DNA of 64,000 nucleotides, from assembly GCF_000182745.2 (NCBI RefSeq), contig NC_016037.1, forward strand, positions 186,001-250,000, in the 5' to 3' direction. A program made the position numbers and the translations under genes. Shown piece by piece: positions 51,856-61,822 of this stretch (the stretch's first letter is position 1; each line of letters starts with the position of its first letter). Origin of the DNA: Komagataeibacter medellinensis NBRC 3288 (GTDB lineage: Bacteria > Pseudomonadota > Alphaproteobacteria > Acetobacterales > Acetobacteraceae). The notes under the pieces were generated by a model. That model ran no database searches. It was given only the letters and a program-made list of their open reading frames with translations, and was not told the DNA's origin.

Positions 51856-53144
51856 GGAGGGATCGAAGAACCCCTGATTGATGTGCTTGGCCGGTAATTT
51901 CTGGGTTTTGGCGATTTGATTGACGGTTTTTGCGATGGCCTCCGGTCTGCGTTTTGAGCAGATTGGGAGTTGTCCTCCGCTGGATGGCTATGCGCTCGCG
52001 TTCAATCTTTCGAGGAAGAGGAAGCGGCGCATATTGTAGACGATATTGGCGAGCCCGATCCTCATGGTGGCTTGGCTGATACCGACAGTCCGGACAAACA
52101 GCCCCGTCTGTGACTTCTGATCGGCAAAGACATGCTCGACACGCGACCGGATAATGGATTTTCCTGCATTCGATTTCTGGATATGCCGGGGCATAGGCTT
52201 GAGATGCGGCTTTTTGCGATGAACCTTGGAGACAAAGCCCTGCTTTTCCATGAAGTCTTCATTGGCTTTTGAGCGGTAGGCCGTGTCAGCCCAGACACTT
52301 GAGGCTGTATTGGTTTTATCCAGCAGCCCCTCTCTCAATCGCGCGCCATCACTGGCGGCGGCATGCGTTGTTTTCCATTTCCGGATGAACCGGTATTTTC
52401 GATCGATGGAAACATGCGATTTATAGCCAAAGAACGGGATGGCGAGATCGCTGGATGGCATGGTTCCATCATCCTGCCGCTTCGCCTTCGTGAACTTCAG
52501 TGTCCATCGCGCATGACGATCCTTGTGCGACAGCTTTGCGGGTTTGTCCTGCCAGTCTTCAGGAATACGTCCTTCCCGAAGATCGGCTTTCTCTGCATTG
52601 GTGTTCCGCTGCTTCGGAGCCGCTACCAGCGTGGCATCCAGGATCTGGCCTGACATCGGCAAATACCCGGCGTTGCGCAGGGTGGCATCAAAGCGGTTGA
52701 ACAGCCCATCGATCGCACCCGCCTGGGTCAGACGCTTTTGACACAGCCAGACCGTTTTGGCATCCGGCACCCGATCTGAAAGTCCCAGACCAAGGAAACG
52801 CATAAAGGAGAGGCGATCGTTGATCAGATATTCCGTCCGCTCATCAGACAAATTGTTGAGCGTCTGGATCACCAGAATTTTGAACATCAGCACAGGATCA
52901 AATGGCGGTCGTCCGCCTTTGCTGCCGTCAGAATACGCCAGAGCCTTCTCCAGGTCAGGGCGGAAGACTTCAAAATCCACAGTCCGGGAAAATGCTTCGA
53001 GCTGATCACCAAGCCCGCTCAAGCGGGCAAGCCGCTCTTCAACGTCAAAAAATCCCGTCTGCTTCATGATCCATACTCCAATCAACGCAAGGAAAATGGA
53101 ATCACAGAGCAGACCTCAATACCAGAGGGTTTTTCGAACCCTCC
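51856..53144 (-). mobile_element. IS5-family element of 1,289 bp, copy C (inverted)
   Basis: Same length and ends as copy A, on the opposite strand. In element orientation the flanks are AGAT (left) and ACAT (right), so no target duplication. Cuts the ORF at 51723 and ends 18 bp from the tetR stop. Confidence 0.92.
51988..53067 (-). CDS. IS5-family transposase (copy C)
   Basis: 359 aa, with the same translated sequence as copy A, including the full DDE motif. Confidence 0.93.
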   Translation of the reverse strand: MKQTGFFDVEERLARLSGLGDQLEAFSRTVDFEVFRPDLEKALAYSDGSKGGRPPFDPVLMFKILVIQTLNNLSDERTEYLINDRLSFMRFLGLGLSDRVPDAKTVWLCQKRLTQAGAIDGLFNRFDATLRNAGYLPMSGQILDATLVAAPKQRNTNAEKADLREGRIPEDWQDKPAKLSHKDRHARWTLKFTKAKRQDDGTMPSSDLAIPFFGYKSHVSIDRKYRFIRKWKTTHAAASDGARLREGLLDKTNTASSVWADTAYRSKANEDFMEKQGFVSKVHRKKPHLKPMPRHIQKSNAGKSIIRSRVEHVFADQKSQTGLFVRTVGISQATMRIGLANIVYNMRRFLFLERLNASA

Positions 53145-53161
53145 ATCTGAACAACTGCTCA

Positions 53162-53791
53162 TCAGGACAGGGCGTCCATAGTTTGTGTTGTCTCTGCCGG
53201 GCATCCGGTGACCGACCTGAAAAACGCGAGAAATATCTGATCGCGAGGAAAGGCCCCGGCCACGCTACCCTGCACAATCAGACCTGACCAGAGAGCGTAG
53301 AGCCCGATGGCGACCTGCCGGACCGGGAGTATAAGATGCAATCCATATAAATGGGTCAGTTCTTCAAGGAGAGCTGAGAACACGGCGTGGCAGGCCGACT
53401 TGCAATCATTGTAGCGGGCCGCGAACTGGCTATCCCGCTGGGCATGAAGTTGTAATTCGATCGAAAGCAGGGACCACTGTGGCTGCCCCGCCAGTTCAGC
53501 AAGGCGCACCGACAGCTGCGCAAGGGTCAGATTCAGGTCGGCCCCGCGCGCTCCCGAGACGAGTGTACGAAGCACCATGGCTTCTTCCTCGATATGCGCA
53601 CGCATGATCTCTAGAAGCAGGTCATCCTTGGTTTTGAAATTCGAGTAGAACGCACCCTGAGAATGACCCGCCATGTCACAGATACGCCGAATGGATGCTG
53701 CCGCAACGCCCTCGGTCGCGATTGCAACATTGGCTGCCGTGATCAGACGATGACGGGTTTGTTCCTGTGTCTCTTTTCTCGTCAGTCGCAT
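53162..53791 (-). CDS. TetR-family regulator next to oleate hydratase
   Basis: A 209-aa TetR protein with HTH at about residues 12-58 (HRLITAANVAIATEGVAAAS, DMAGHSQGAFYSNFKTKDDL) and a C-terminal domain with GLYALWSGLIVQGSVAG, similar to fatty-acid-responsive TetR_C_6-like regulators. Lies downstream of ohyA on the same strand, 120 bp apart. Probably controls ohyA through the inverted repeat at 55949-55980 (inference). Confidence 0.87.
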   Translation of the reverse strand: MRLTRKETQEQTRHRLITAANVAIATEGVAAASIRRICDMAGHSQGAFYSNFKTKDDLLLEIMRAHIEEEAMVLRTLVSGARGADLNLTLAQLSVRLAELAGQPQWSLLSIELQLHAQRDSQFAARYNDCKSACHAVFSALLEELTHLYGLHLILPVRQVAIGLYALWSGLIVQGSVAGAFPRDQIFLAFFRSVTGCPAETTQTMDALS

Positions 53792-53911
53792 AAGCCCGCA
53801 CGTAATTTAACGTTGAGTCCGAATATATGTGTCAGGATCACCAGAAGATATCCTGGCCATGGGTGTCGCCAGGATATCAGACTATTGTCCTCCCGCTACG
53901 GAGACCTACCT

Positions 53912-55891
53912 TTATGTTCGTTTCCACCCCAGATTAGCGCGAAATTTTTCCAGCCAGTCTGTTACTTTGTGCAGGGCCTCACTCCCCTTTCCAAACAAGC
54001 CGGACAGATCGTTTCCAAAATCATCGCCATCTGCCTCTTCTTTCTTCGGTAGAGGTGGCAGAATATGAGAGAAATAGGTTTTATCAAGAAGGCGGTGCAA
54101 CAACCGCTCACCAGGGAATGGTTCCCCATTATTGATCGCTCTGGCCGCTTTGAATATTGTCCGGATATCATACTGCGTCGGACTGATATCCGGAACCTGT
54201 TTTGGTAGTTTAAGCAACGTATAGACCGCGATACGCGCCGTACGGACCGAGCTTTCCATTGTAAAAATAATGTCGTTGCTGGTCTCTACGAACTGACCAA
54301 GCAGACCAAGGTTCGTGCAGCCCTCGGGAACGACATGCGGCCGGTCTCCAGCAGCGCGCGGCATGAACTGTGCTGTAATATAAGGCATCAACGCCAGACG
54401 AACCTTCGTGTTCAGCGCAATGGCGTCCAGTTGCTCCACTATTCCGAGATGGTAGCAGAGTTCAGACAGAATTTCCCGACCGGTACAGGCGGGCATCGGC
54501 TTCTTCACATAATTGCCTTCCTTGTCCATCAGAAGAGCATAGACCCAGATCACCAGCACATCATCAGGCTGGGTCGGAAAATGTGGCTGACGATTGCAGG
54601 TGAAACTGAGCACCCAGTTTGAGTCGGTGAAGGTGATGACACCGCCCGTTACGGTCTTGCCCGAATAGGGATCGTTGACCGAGAGCTCCTTCAGTTTATC
54701 GACAAAAGGTGACGGCCGACAGGTCAGTGTCGCGGACTCCCACATTGAGCCTTTGACATCACCATAGAACTTATCCGGCCGACCAAAGACAGGAGATTTC
54801 CGGGCCAGATTGCGCCACAGCGTCCAGTCGCTCTCTTCCCCGGGCTCATGAAGGCCACGTTCCAGAACTGGCACCGTGTCCATGTCACCATAGGCCGTGC
54901 CTTCCGTCATGGAGCCGGTCAGGGCAAAAACCAGATCATTCGGATGAACAGGTATGGTGGTTTCCTGTCCATCGACCATGGCCCGCAGTCCGGTTACGGT
55001 CTTTTCGTCCCCGCGTATCTGAAGATCGACATCATGAACGCGCGTGTTGAACTGGATCTTCACGCCCTTGTCCTGCAACAGACGTGCCAGGGGGACGACG
55101 AAGCTGTCATACTGATTGTATTTCGGGAAAACGAGCGTCGACATGTCCGCCATCCCGTCGATCGCATCCAGGAAGCGATGCATGTACAGTTTCATTTCCA
55201 GCAGGCTCTGCCAGTTCTCGAAAGCGAACATCGATCGCCACAGGTACCAGAAATTCGTCTCGAAGAAGCTTTCGCTGAAATACGCCTCTATCGTGATGTC
55301 ATCGAGGTCTTCCTTGCGCCTGAGCAAGAGGCGGATCAGTTCCCACTGATGCGATTTGCTGAGGCCCAGAGTCGCGAAATCACGAATTTTCCCCTGTTGG
55401 TGCATGAGGCGGGATTTGGAGTAATTGGGGTCATTATCGTTGACCTGCCGATATTCATCGAGAACACTAAAGCCCGCAGGGAGTTCAAGGGCTGGAACAT
55501 CCTGGAACAGATCCCAGAAATTGTCGTAGTTCCAGTTCATCTCCCGGCCGCCGCGAACGATATAGCCCTCTTCGGCGTTACCCGCGCCGTCCAGTGACCC
55601 GCCGGCAATGTCCATCGTGTCGAGGATGGTGATGTCTTCACCTTTCATCCTGCCATCACGGATCATGTAGAATGCGGCGGCAAGCCCGGCAATGCCGCTG
55701 CCAATGATCCATGCCTTGCGGCCATCCACCGCCTCAACCGGCACAGGATGATTGCGCATATATGGCCCCATCATGTCAGGTGGAGGCAACGTGTCCTGCG
55801 GTCCCTTACGCCAATAGGTCGCCGTTGCATCGGTTTCGACAGTGAAGGCTCTGGTCGGGCTTTCTGAGCCTGAGGATACATTATCACTCAT
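53912..55891 (-). CDS. ohyA: Oleate hydratase
   Basis: A 659-aa FAD-dependent fatty-acid hydratase (MCRA family). FAD motif [20 protein letters not shown] near residue 62, then [20 protein letters not shown] with the catalytic Glu region, [15 protein letters not shown], and [20 protein letters not shown]. It adds water to C9-C10 double bonds of oleate to give 10-hydroxystearate, and protects against toxic unsaturated fatty acids. Length matches the family. Adjacent TetR gene on the same strand. Confidence 0.95.
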   Translation of the reverse strand: MSDNVSSGSESPTRAFTVETDATATYWRKGPQDTLPPPDMMGPYMRNHPVPVEAVDGRKAWIIGSGIAGLAAAFYMIRDGRMKGEDITILDTMDIAGGSLDGAGNAEEGYIVRGGREMNWNYDNFWDLFQDVPALELPAGFSVLDEYRQVNDNDPNYSKSRLMHQQGKIRDFATLGLSKSHQWELIRLLLRRKEDLDDITIEAYFSESFFETNFWYLWRSMFAFENWQSLLEMKLYMHRFLDAIDGMADMSTLVFPKYNQYDSFVVPLARLLQDKGVKIQFNTRVHDVDLQIRGDEKTVTGLRAMVDGQETTIPVHPNDLVFALTGSMTEGTAYGDMDTVPVLERGLHEPGEESDWTLWRNLARKSPVFGRPDKFYGDVKGSMWESATLTCRPSPFVDKLKELSVNDPYSGKTVTGGVITFTDSNWVLSFTCNRQPHFPTQPDDVLVIWVYALLMDKEGNYVKKPMPACTGREILSELCYHLGIVEQLDAIALNTKVRLALMPYITAQFMPRAAGDRPHVVPEGCTNLGLLGQFVETSNDIIFTMESSVRTARIAVYTLLKLPKQVPDISPTQYDIRTIFKAARAINNGEPFPGERLLHRLLDKTYFSHILPPLPKKEEADGDDFGNDLSGLFGKGSEALHKVTDWLEKFRANLGWKRT

Positions 55892-55948
55892 GACAATCCC
55901 TTTATTCTGGCACGACAGTCGGTCATCGCACTATCCGCACGGATGACG

Positions 55949-55980
55949 ATATCATCTGATATTCAGATATCAAATGATAT
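55949..55980. promoter_or_regulatory. Large inverted repeat upstream of ohyA
   Basis: Arms ATATCATCTGATAT (55949-55962) and ATATCAAATGATAT (55967-55980) are inverted repeats of 14 bp with one mismatch and a 4-bp spacer, 58 bp upstream of the ohyA start. Each arm is itself nearly palindromic. Candidate operator for the TetR regulator. Confidence 0.6.
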
Positions 55981-56099
55981 TCCGTTTCGATGCAATTTCC
56001 ATACAGGTAACAGATTAAGGCAGGGCCAGATTTTCCCTTAGTCACAGACGGTCCATCCATGTTTCAGAAGCTGAAAACCCTGGACACCAACGCAGCCTG

Positions 56100-56996
56100 T
56101 CAATCAGTTTCCCCGGCCAACTCGCGACCGCCTGTGGCTTCAACCAGATCATTCAGCACAGTCTGAACGGCTAGAGACCGATACCTCTGACGACTTGTTA
56201 CAATCCAGGCATCCGCCTGTTCGGGCGGATAGTCAGGCAGAATTTTGCATAATATCCCCTGCTTCAGGTCATTCGCGATCATGAAGTCCGGCAACATGGC
56301 AATGCCATGACCAAGACGCGCCAACTGGTGCGCCACCAGCATGTTTCCGGCCGCGATGTTCCATCGCATGACGCACTCCCACCCACCGTCGAAACGCCAG
56401 GTATCCAGGCCGGCACTGGTCACGATCGCGTTATGCGCTGCAAGATCCAATGGCGAGAGTGGGGTTCCCGCCTGCGCAAGATAGGCAGGTGAGGCCACAA
56501 GAAGCCGCCGGACCATACACAGCCTTCGGGCAATAAGGTCACTGTCGCCCAGATTCCCCATGCGGACGGCAAGATCCACGCTCTCTCCTATAATGTTGAT
56601 ACGGCGCTCTGTCAGTTGCAGATCAACCTTCAGGTCCGGATAATCGGCCGTCAGCCTGACCAGATGCGGGGCAATCAGATACTGTCCAAGCGCCGCCGTT
56701 GTCGTGAGGGAAACACGCCCGGCAACCAGTTGCTCCCGCTCGGCAATCGCCCTTGCGGCATTACCCGCAGCCAGAATGGAAGGCTGTGCCATTTCATAGA
56801 TGCGCCGCCCTTCGTCCGTCAGGGAGAGCGCTCGCGTGGACCGCCGGAACAACGATGTGCGCAACAGCAGTTCCAGATCAGCAAGGCGTCGGCTTACGGT
56901 AGATTTTGGCAGCCCCAACGCTTCTGCGGCGGCCGTAAAGCTTCCCGCTTCCGCAATTGTGACGAGAAGGGCCAGATCGTCCAGAGAAGGTTTCAT
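56100..56996 (-). CDS. LysR-family regulator
   Basis: A 298-aa LysR protein: HTH at residues 3-60 (LALLVTIAEAGSFTAAAEAL, GLPKSTVSRRLADLELLLRT) and a type 2 periplasmic-binding-like effector domain. Resembles the DhcR/PgrR subgroup that controls pirin-type genes. Divergent from the pirin gene (98 bp between starts), which it likely regulates. Confidence 0.9.
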   Translation of the reverse strand: MKPSLDDLALLVTIAEAGSFTAAAEALGLPKSTVSRRLADLELLLRTSLFRRSTRALSLTDEGRRIYEMAQPSILAAGNAARAIAEREQLVAGRVSLTTTAALGQYLIAPHLVRLTADYPDLKVDLQLTERRINIIGESVDLAVRMGNLGDSDLIARRLCMVRRLLVASPAYLAQAGTPLSPLDLAAHNAIVTSAGLDTWRFDGGWECVMRWNIAAGNMLVAHQLARLGHGIAMLPDFMIANDLKQGILCKILPDYPPEQADAWIVTSRQRYRSLAVQTVLNDLVEATGGRELAGETD

Positions 56997-57094
56997 TGTC
57001 CTGAAAATGGGATATTATCTTTCCAAAATCAAACCTTACCGGAACAGCCGCGCAGAATTACGATGACAGCACCCTTACTGAAGGAGGTTCCGTC

Positions 57095-57913
57095 ATGATC
57101 GCGTTTTCTTCCGTTTATACACCAACCCAGGCCCGTCACGGCGGCGTCTTCTCGGCCCGTCAGTATCCCCGTCAGGCCTTCGGCAACATGATCGATCCGG
57201 TCCTCAATATTGACTGGTTCGAGATGAATGGGCCGACTTTTCCGCCCCACCCGCATGCCGGGTTCTCTGCCGTGACTTATGTTTTTGCGGACTCACCCAA
57301 CGGTTTCATCAATCGGGACAGCATGGGTGATGTCATGGACATCCGTCCTGGCGGCCTGCACTGGAGCCGCGCGTCCAGCGGCATGATGCATGAAGAAGTG
57401 CCCATGCCTGGCGGCGGCCCAGCCCGAGGCCTGCAGATCTTCATCAACCTCCCGGCTGCAAACCAGCGTGATGAAGCAGCAGCTTTCTCTGTTCCTCCAG
57501 AACTGGTGGAAACCCGCTCAGGCCCGGGATGGAAGAGCCGGATTGCCGTCAACGGCACCACATTGGGCAAGACGGAACACGCCCTTCCCTCCTCTGTCCG
57601 GGTCGAAGAAATCACGCTCGACGGAGCGGCCAGACATTCCATTGAGGTGCCCGCCGGCTGGGGCGGCATCCTGGTCGTTATCGAAGGCAGGTGCGTCCTC
57701 GGTGAAACACCGCTGTCCGAGACACAGGCCATTGGCTTTGCGAGCAGTACGGAGAGCAGCTTCCAGGTCGAAACCTCTGCTGGCCCGGCCCGTCTTGTCG
57801 TGATCAGCGGCGCGCAGCTCAAACAGCCAGTGGTTGCGCATGGCCCACTCATGCTCGCCGATACAACGCTGTTACAGGAATCGTATCACCGCGTCAGTGG
57901 ATTGCATCTGTAA
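57095..57913 (+). CDS. Pirin-family protein
   Basis: A 272-aa bicupin. Metal-binding N-terminal cupin with FPPHPHAGFSAVTYVF (His ligands) and GGLHWSRASSGMMHEEVPMP (His and Glu), then GLQIFINLP. Bacterial pirins include quercetin 2,3-dioxygenase activity and redox sensing. Ribosome binding site AGGAGG nine bases upstream. Forms an operon with the severed isochorismatase gene downstream; LysR is divergent. A common trio in proteobacteria. Confidence 0.9.
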   Translation: MIAFSSVYTPTQARHGGVFSARQYPRQAFGNMIDPVLNIDWFEMNGPTFPPHPHAGFSAVTYVFADSPNGFINRDSMGDVMDIRPGGLHWSRASSGMMHEEVPMPGGGPARGLQIFINLPAANQRDEAAAFSVPPELVETRSGPGWKSRIAVNGTTLGKTEHALPSSVRVEEITLDGAARHSIEVPAGWGGILVVIEGRCVLGETPLSETQAIGFASSTESSFQVETSAGPARLVVISGAQLKQPVVAHGPLMLADTTLLQESYHRVSGLHL

Positions 57914-57956
57914 CACCAGCATCGTCTTTCATCTTGACCGAAACAGGAACATCGCC

Positions 57957-58027
57957 ATGACAACATCTCGTATCCGCAACCGTTTCACGGCTGAAAACTC
58001 AGCCCTGCTCCTTATCGACCATCAGGT
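57957..58027 (+). pseudogene. Isochorismatase-family hydrolase, N-terminal fragment cut by IS copy D
   Basis: Starts at ATG 57957 with CAGGAA upstream; the native part reads MTTSRIRNRFTAENSALLLI, DHQV, where LLIDHQ carries the first catalytic Asp. The IS begins at 58028 and the rest is not present on the other side of the element. Confidence 0.75.
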
Positions 58028-59318
58028 GGAGGGTTCGAAAAACCCGCTGGTTTTGAAACCAGCTCTGTGATTCCATTCGTCCGGTTCTGACTGAGGGAAT
58101 GGCGGTATGAAGCAGACGGGATTTTTTGACGTTGAAGAGCGGCTTGCCCGCTTGAGCGGGCTTGGTGATCAGCTCGAAGCATTTTCCCGGACTGTGGATT
58201 TTGAAGTCTTCCGCCCTGACCTGGAGAAGGCTCTGGCGTATTCTGACGGCAGCAAAGGCGGACGACCGCCATTTGATCCTGTGCTGATGTTCAAAATTCT
58301 GGTGATCCAGACGCTCAACAATTTGTCTGATGAGCGGACGGAATATCTGATCAACGATCGCCTCTCCTTTATGCGTTTCCTTGGTCTGGGACTTTCAGAT
58401 CGGGTGCCGGATGCCAAAACGGTCTGGCTGTGTCAAAAGCGTCTGACCCAGGCGGGTGCGATCGATGGGCTGTTCAACCGCTTTGATGCCACCCTGCGCA
58501 ACGCCGGGTATTTGCCGATGTCAGGCCAGATCCTGGATGCCACGCTGGTAGCGGCTCCGAAGCAGCGGAACACCAATGCAGAGAAAGCCGATCTTCGGGA
58601 AGGACGTATTCCTGAAGACTGGCAGGACAAACCCGCAAAGCTGTCGCACAAGGATCGTCATGCGCGATGGACACTGAAGTTCACGAAGGCGAAGCGGCAG
58701 GATGATGGAACCATGCCATCCAGCGATCTCGCCATCCCGTTCTTTGGCTATAAATCGCATGTTTCCATCGATCGAAAATACCGGTTCATCCGGAAATGGA
58801 AAACAACGCATGCCGCCGCCAGTGATGGCGCGCGATTGAGAGAGGGGCTGCTGGATAAAACCAATACAGCCTCAAGTGTCTGGGCTGACACGGCCTACCG
58901 CTCAAAAGCCAATGAAGACTTCATGGAAAAGCAGGGCTTTGTCTCCAAGGTTCATCGCAAAAAGCCGCATCTCAAGCCTATGCCCCGGCATATCCAGAAA
59001 TCGAATGCAGGAAAATCCATTATCCGGTCGCGTGTCGAGCATGTCTTTGCCGATCAGAAGTCACAGACGGGGCTGTTTGTCCGGACTGTCGGTATCAGCC
59101 AAGCCACCATGAGGATCGGGCTCGCCAATATCGTCTACAATATGCGCCGCTTCCTCTTCCTCGAAAGATTGAACGCGAGCGCATAGCCATCCAGCGGAGG
59201 ACAACTCCCAATCTGCTCAAAACGCAGACCGGAGGCCATCGCAAAAACCGTCAATCAAATCGCCAAAACCCAGAAATTACCGGCCAAGCACATCAATCAG
59301 GGGTTCTTCGATCCCTCC
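58028..59318 (+). mobile_element. IS5-family element, copy D, 1,291 bp with divergent left end
   Basis: Same right end and transposase as the other copies, but the first 80 bp differ: after GGAGGGTTCGAAAAACCC it reads GCTGGTTTTGAAACCAG, and the region before the start codon is unrelated to the other copies. It is 2 bp longer. Flanks are AGGT and ACCT, not a direct duplication (they are reverse complements). A mosaic element. Confidence 0.9.
58107..59186 (+). CDS. IS5-family transposase (copy D)
   Basis: 359 aa, the same sequence as copy A. Here the upstream leader differs and only the MKQTGF start is possible (GAGGGAA about 8 bases upstream), which supports that start in every copy. Confidence 0.92.
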   Translation: MKQTGFFDVEERLARLSGLGDQLEAFSRTVDFEVFRPDLEKALAYSDGSKGGRPPFDPVLMFKILVIQTLNNLSDERTEYLINDRLSFMRFLGLGLSDRVPDAKTVWLCQKRLTQAGAIDGLFNRFDATLRNAGYLPMSGQILDATLVAAPKQRNTNAEKADLREGRIPEDWQDKPAKLSHKDRHARWTLKFTKAKRQDDGTMPSSDLAIPFFGYKSHVSIDRKYRFIRKWKTTHAAASDGARLREGLLDKTNTASSVWADTAYRSKANEDFMEKQGFVSKVHRKKPHLKPMPRHIQKSNAGKSIIRSRVEHVFADQKSQTGLFVRTVGISQATMRIGLANIVYNMRRFLFLERLNASA

Positions 59319-59582
59319 ACCTCGCCCTCTTTTACCTTTGCGATGTCCGCCGAAATAGCTTTCATCGACTTCGATCTCTCCTTCAAGGGGCGCTTCCAGA
59401 GCATTATGCGCGATAATGATTTCCCGAAGCTTATGGTAAAACAGAGTCGCTGTATTGTGATTGACGCCGACAATTTCCGCAGCACTCCGCGCGGGTGTGC
59501 CCGCAACGAAGTGCGCCAGAAGGCATCTTTGGGTAGCAAATACCGGACGGCTGCGACGACGTGCTTTCATATGCCATATCAA
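59319..59582 (-). pseudogene. IS1595-family transposase, N-terminal to core fragment
   Basis: Reverse-strand frame from 59582: RRSRPVFATQRCLLAHFVAG, then EIVGVNHNTATLFYHKLREI and the first catalytic region EGEIEVDESYFGGHRKGKRG, typical of IS1595 (ISXO2-like) transposases. Coding is cut by IS copy D directly after KGKRGRG; the remaining catalytic residues are missing. The last 13 residues of the open frame come from the IS end. Confidence 0.8.
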
Positions 59583-59656
59583 GCTTTTATTGGCTTACCT
59601 ATGCCAGCCCCAAACTCAATTCTTACCTTGCCGTCCGAAATGAAGGCGCACTCGGA

Positions 59657-61027
59657 CTATTTCCGGAGTTCTATGAGTCCGAGCTCGTGCCACATCCAAC
59701 CGAAATCATAAGCGGCCATGGCGCCGCCACTCCCTTGGGCGCGGGCTGTGACGTTTTCGATCCCTTTCAGCCAGGCAACCGTTTTTTTACGTCCTGAAGC
59801 CGTCTGGACGGCCTGACGCGGCGTCATATCTCCCAGAGCCGGAACAGGCTCATCAAGCACCTGCCGATAGTGCCGCTCCAGCATCTGCCCAATAATCCGG
59901 GCTTCCTCCTCGGGTGGGATCTGCAGCTCTGGCGAAGCCTCCCGCCCCTGCGTTCCCCGATCTTCCATCGCCTGCACCGGCGTCATGATCTGCATGAGCG
60001 GCGCGCGCACGAGATCTCCCAAACCAGCCTGCAGCATGGCACGGCCACGTTCGGCACGCTCTTTCGAATTCACCTGCAGCCGCAACTGGCGCCCCTTCAG
60101 GTCCAGCGTACCCAGCACGATCGTGCCATCATCCATCTCTGTGCGCAGGAACTTCCCGTTTTCATCCCGTCCAGCCTTCTGCACGGGATCGCTCATCGGC
60201 TCTTTCAACCAGTTCCAAAACGACCGGTTCTCCGGCCTCAGGGCCGTGATCCCGTCAAGTACATCCGCCACCGTCTTCTGCGTCACGCCGTTTGTCAGCG
60301 GGAAACACACTTCATAGAAGACCAGATCCTCTCCGTCCCCATTGAACAGCGCTGGACCGTCCATCTGCCGGGCCATGTCCTCCAGCGTCCGGAACAGCCA
60401 GGTCAGCGTGAACGTCGGCGCAAGTTCACGCAGCGTCTGCGTATCGATTTTTGGAAACTCCGTCTTGCCCTGTCTTTTCCGCAGAACTCTGTAAAGGTTC
60501 GCAGCCAGAGCTGCGCAGGCGCCCCATGAATAAGCGAGCAGCCCGCCTGCCAGAATGGTCTTTCCATCGGACGGCACGAGACGCGCTGCAATCCGGTCCC
60601 ACTGTCTGAGTGTCCGGGTGGCCGTGCCATCATGCACCAGAATCGGATCACCACCCCGTAGCAGGTCACGCGCCATCAGGCTCTGGCCGGGTTTGATGTC
60701 CGAGACTTCATACAGACTCATGACCGAAGTCTTGAGAGCGCGCATATAGGCGCTATTACGTGGTCCTTCCTTCCAACCCCGACGCTTGAGGTAAACGTCC
60801 ACGAAGTTCCGGCCATCATCCCAATCCAGCCCAAGAAAATCCTCGAAAGCACAGCCCCACAACGTCATGGCAACGTCGGGACCGATCATCTCCGCTAGAT
60901 CCTCGAAGGTGATGTCTCCCGATTCCAGCACCGGACCGATGTGATCGCCAAGCACTTCGCTGAAGCAGTCCTGCCAGTCCTCCTGATTGAGATATCTGAT
61001 CAGTCCTGTAAGTTCATCTGCGGCCAT
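59657..61027 (-). CDS. Unknown 456-aa protein with C-terminal Xre/MbcA-like motif
   Basis: I do not recognise the full-length family. Visible: an acidic N-terminal helical region (MAADELTGLIRYLNQEDWQD), AFEDFLGLDWDDGRNFVDVY, ILVHDGTATRTLRQWDRIAA and, near the C-terminus, HYRQVLDEPVPALGDMTPRQ followed by AVQTASGRKKTVAWLKGIEN. That last stretch resembles the C-terminal motif of SEC-C-type proteins and MbcA/ParS-like antitoxins (PxPALGxxTPREA). Intact, with its own upstream region of 350 bp. A defence or maintenance role is only a guess. Confidence 0.6.
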   Translation of the reverse strand: MAADELTGLIRYLNQEDWQDCFSEVLGDHIGPVLESGDITFEDLAEMIGPDVAMTLWGCAFEDFLGLDWDDGRNFVDVYLKRRGWKEGPRNSAYMRALKTSVMSLYEVSDIKPGQSLMARDLLRGGDPILVHDGTATRTLRQWDRIAARLVPSDGKTILAGGLLAYSWGACAALAANLYRVLRKRQGKTEFPKIDTQTLRELAPTFTLTWLFRTLEDMARQMDGPALFNGDGEDLVFYEVCFPLTNGVTQKTVADVLDGITALRPENRSFWNWLKEPMSDPVQKAGRDENGKFLRTEMDDGTIVLGTLDLKGRQLRLQVNSKERAERGRAMLQAGLGDLVRAPLMQIMTPVQAMEDRGTQGREASPELQIPPEEEARIIGQMLERHYRQVLDEPVPALGDMTPRQAVQTASGRKKTVAWLKGIENVTARAQGSGGAMAAYDFGWMWHELGLIELRK

Positions 61028-61383
61028 GACTGTTTGTGCATCTCCTGATATGGACAGTAGAGGGGCAGACTGTCCTGACTCGACAAGCCCAGAATGATAG
61101 CCCGAAATAGGCGACAGAACGCCCTATTCTTTCATCATACATATGTGACCTTCGACAAAATTGTGCCGGATTATCTTTTCATCTGTTTCCTATGTGTGTC
61201 CTGCGGTGGAAACTTAGACGCAAAAAAAAGCCGTCTCTAAGGGCAGTTTTTTTAGATATCAGCATGTTCAGTTTAGGTGCGGGGGAAACCAACCAATGAT
61301 ACTTGCGATCGGTGGACCGCGAGATACCCCGTCTCGCCGGATGCCGAGATGACAATGCCAGAGCCCATGGGCTTATCCAATGA
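61028..61383. other. Intergenic region upstream of the 456-aa gene
   Basis: 356 bp with no supported gene. A hairpin-like stretch near 61210-61240 (CTTAGACG with CGTCTCTAAG around an A-rich loop) is followed by a run of T (61247-61254), resembling a plus-strand terminator. A 163-codon reverse frame crosses into the IS relic and has no family features. Confidence 0.4.
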
Positions 61384-61802
61384 GGGCCTGTTAGGTCTTG
61401 AATAACAGAACGGACTGCATAGCTGTTTGTGATGAGCATGGCGAGGCACTGCCCTTCACACTGTCGCCCGGACAGGTGCATGAACTGCCATCCGCTTATG
61501 CCCTGCTCGACGATCTGCCATACCCACCGACCTATGTCGTCTGTGATCGCGGATATGCCTCGCACAAATTCCGTGAATAGCTCTGGGACCGGGGATCTCG
61601 TCCTGTGATTCCGGCAGGAAAGGATGATCTGGAAGTCGCCTGTCTCAGGTGGGATTACAGACACTGGCACCTGGTCGAAAACCTGTGGGCAAGGCTCAAG
61701 GAGTGGGGGCTGTCGCGCCCCGATATGAAAAGACAGCCGCGTCCTTTCTTTCCGTCATCCTCATCGCTGCTACAGCAGACGACATCAAGGCCTAACAAGT
61801 CC
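61384..61802 (+). mobile_element. Deletion derivative of an 843-bp-type IS427 element (419 bp)
   Basis: Left end GGGCCTGTTAGGTCTTGAA and right end GGCCTAACAAGTCC correspond to the ends of the 843-bp element, but the first half of the transposase is deleted. The remainder reads CIAVCDEHGEALPFTLSPGQ, YVVCDRGYASHKFRE, a stop (TAG, 61578-61580), then WHLVENLWARLKEWG, where a one-base loss shifts the frame. Divergent from copies 1 and 2. No TA duplication. Could be moved in trans if its ends are still recognised. Confidence 0.8.
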
Positions 61803-61822
61803 TAGTAGTCGAGCCCTCCTCA

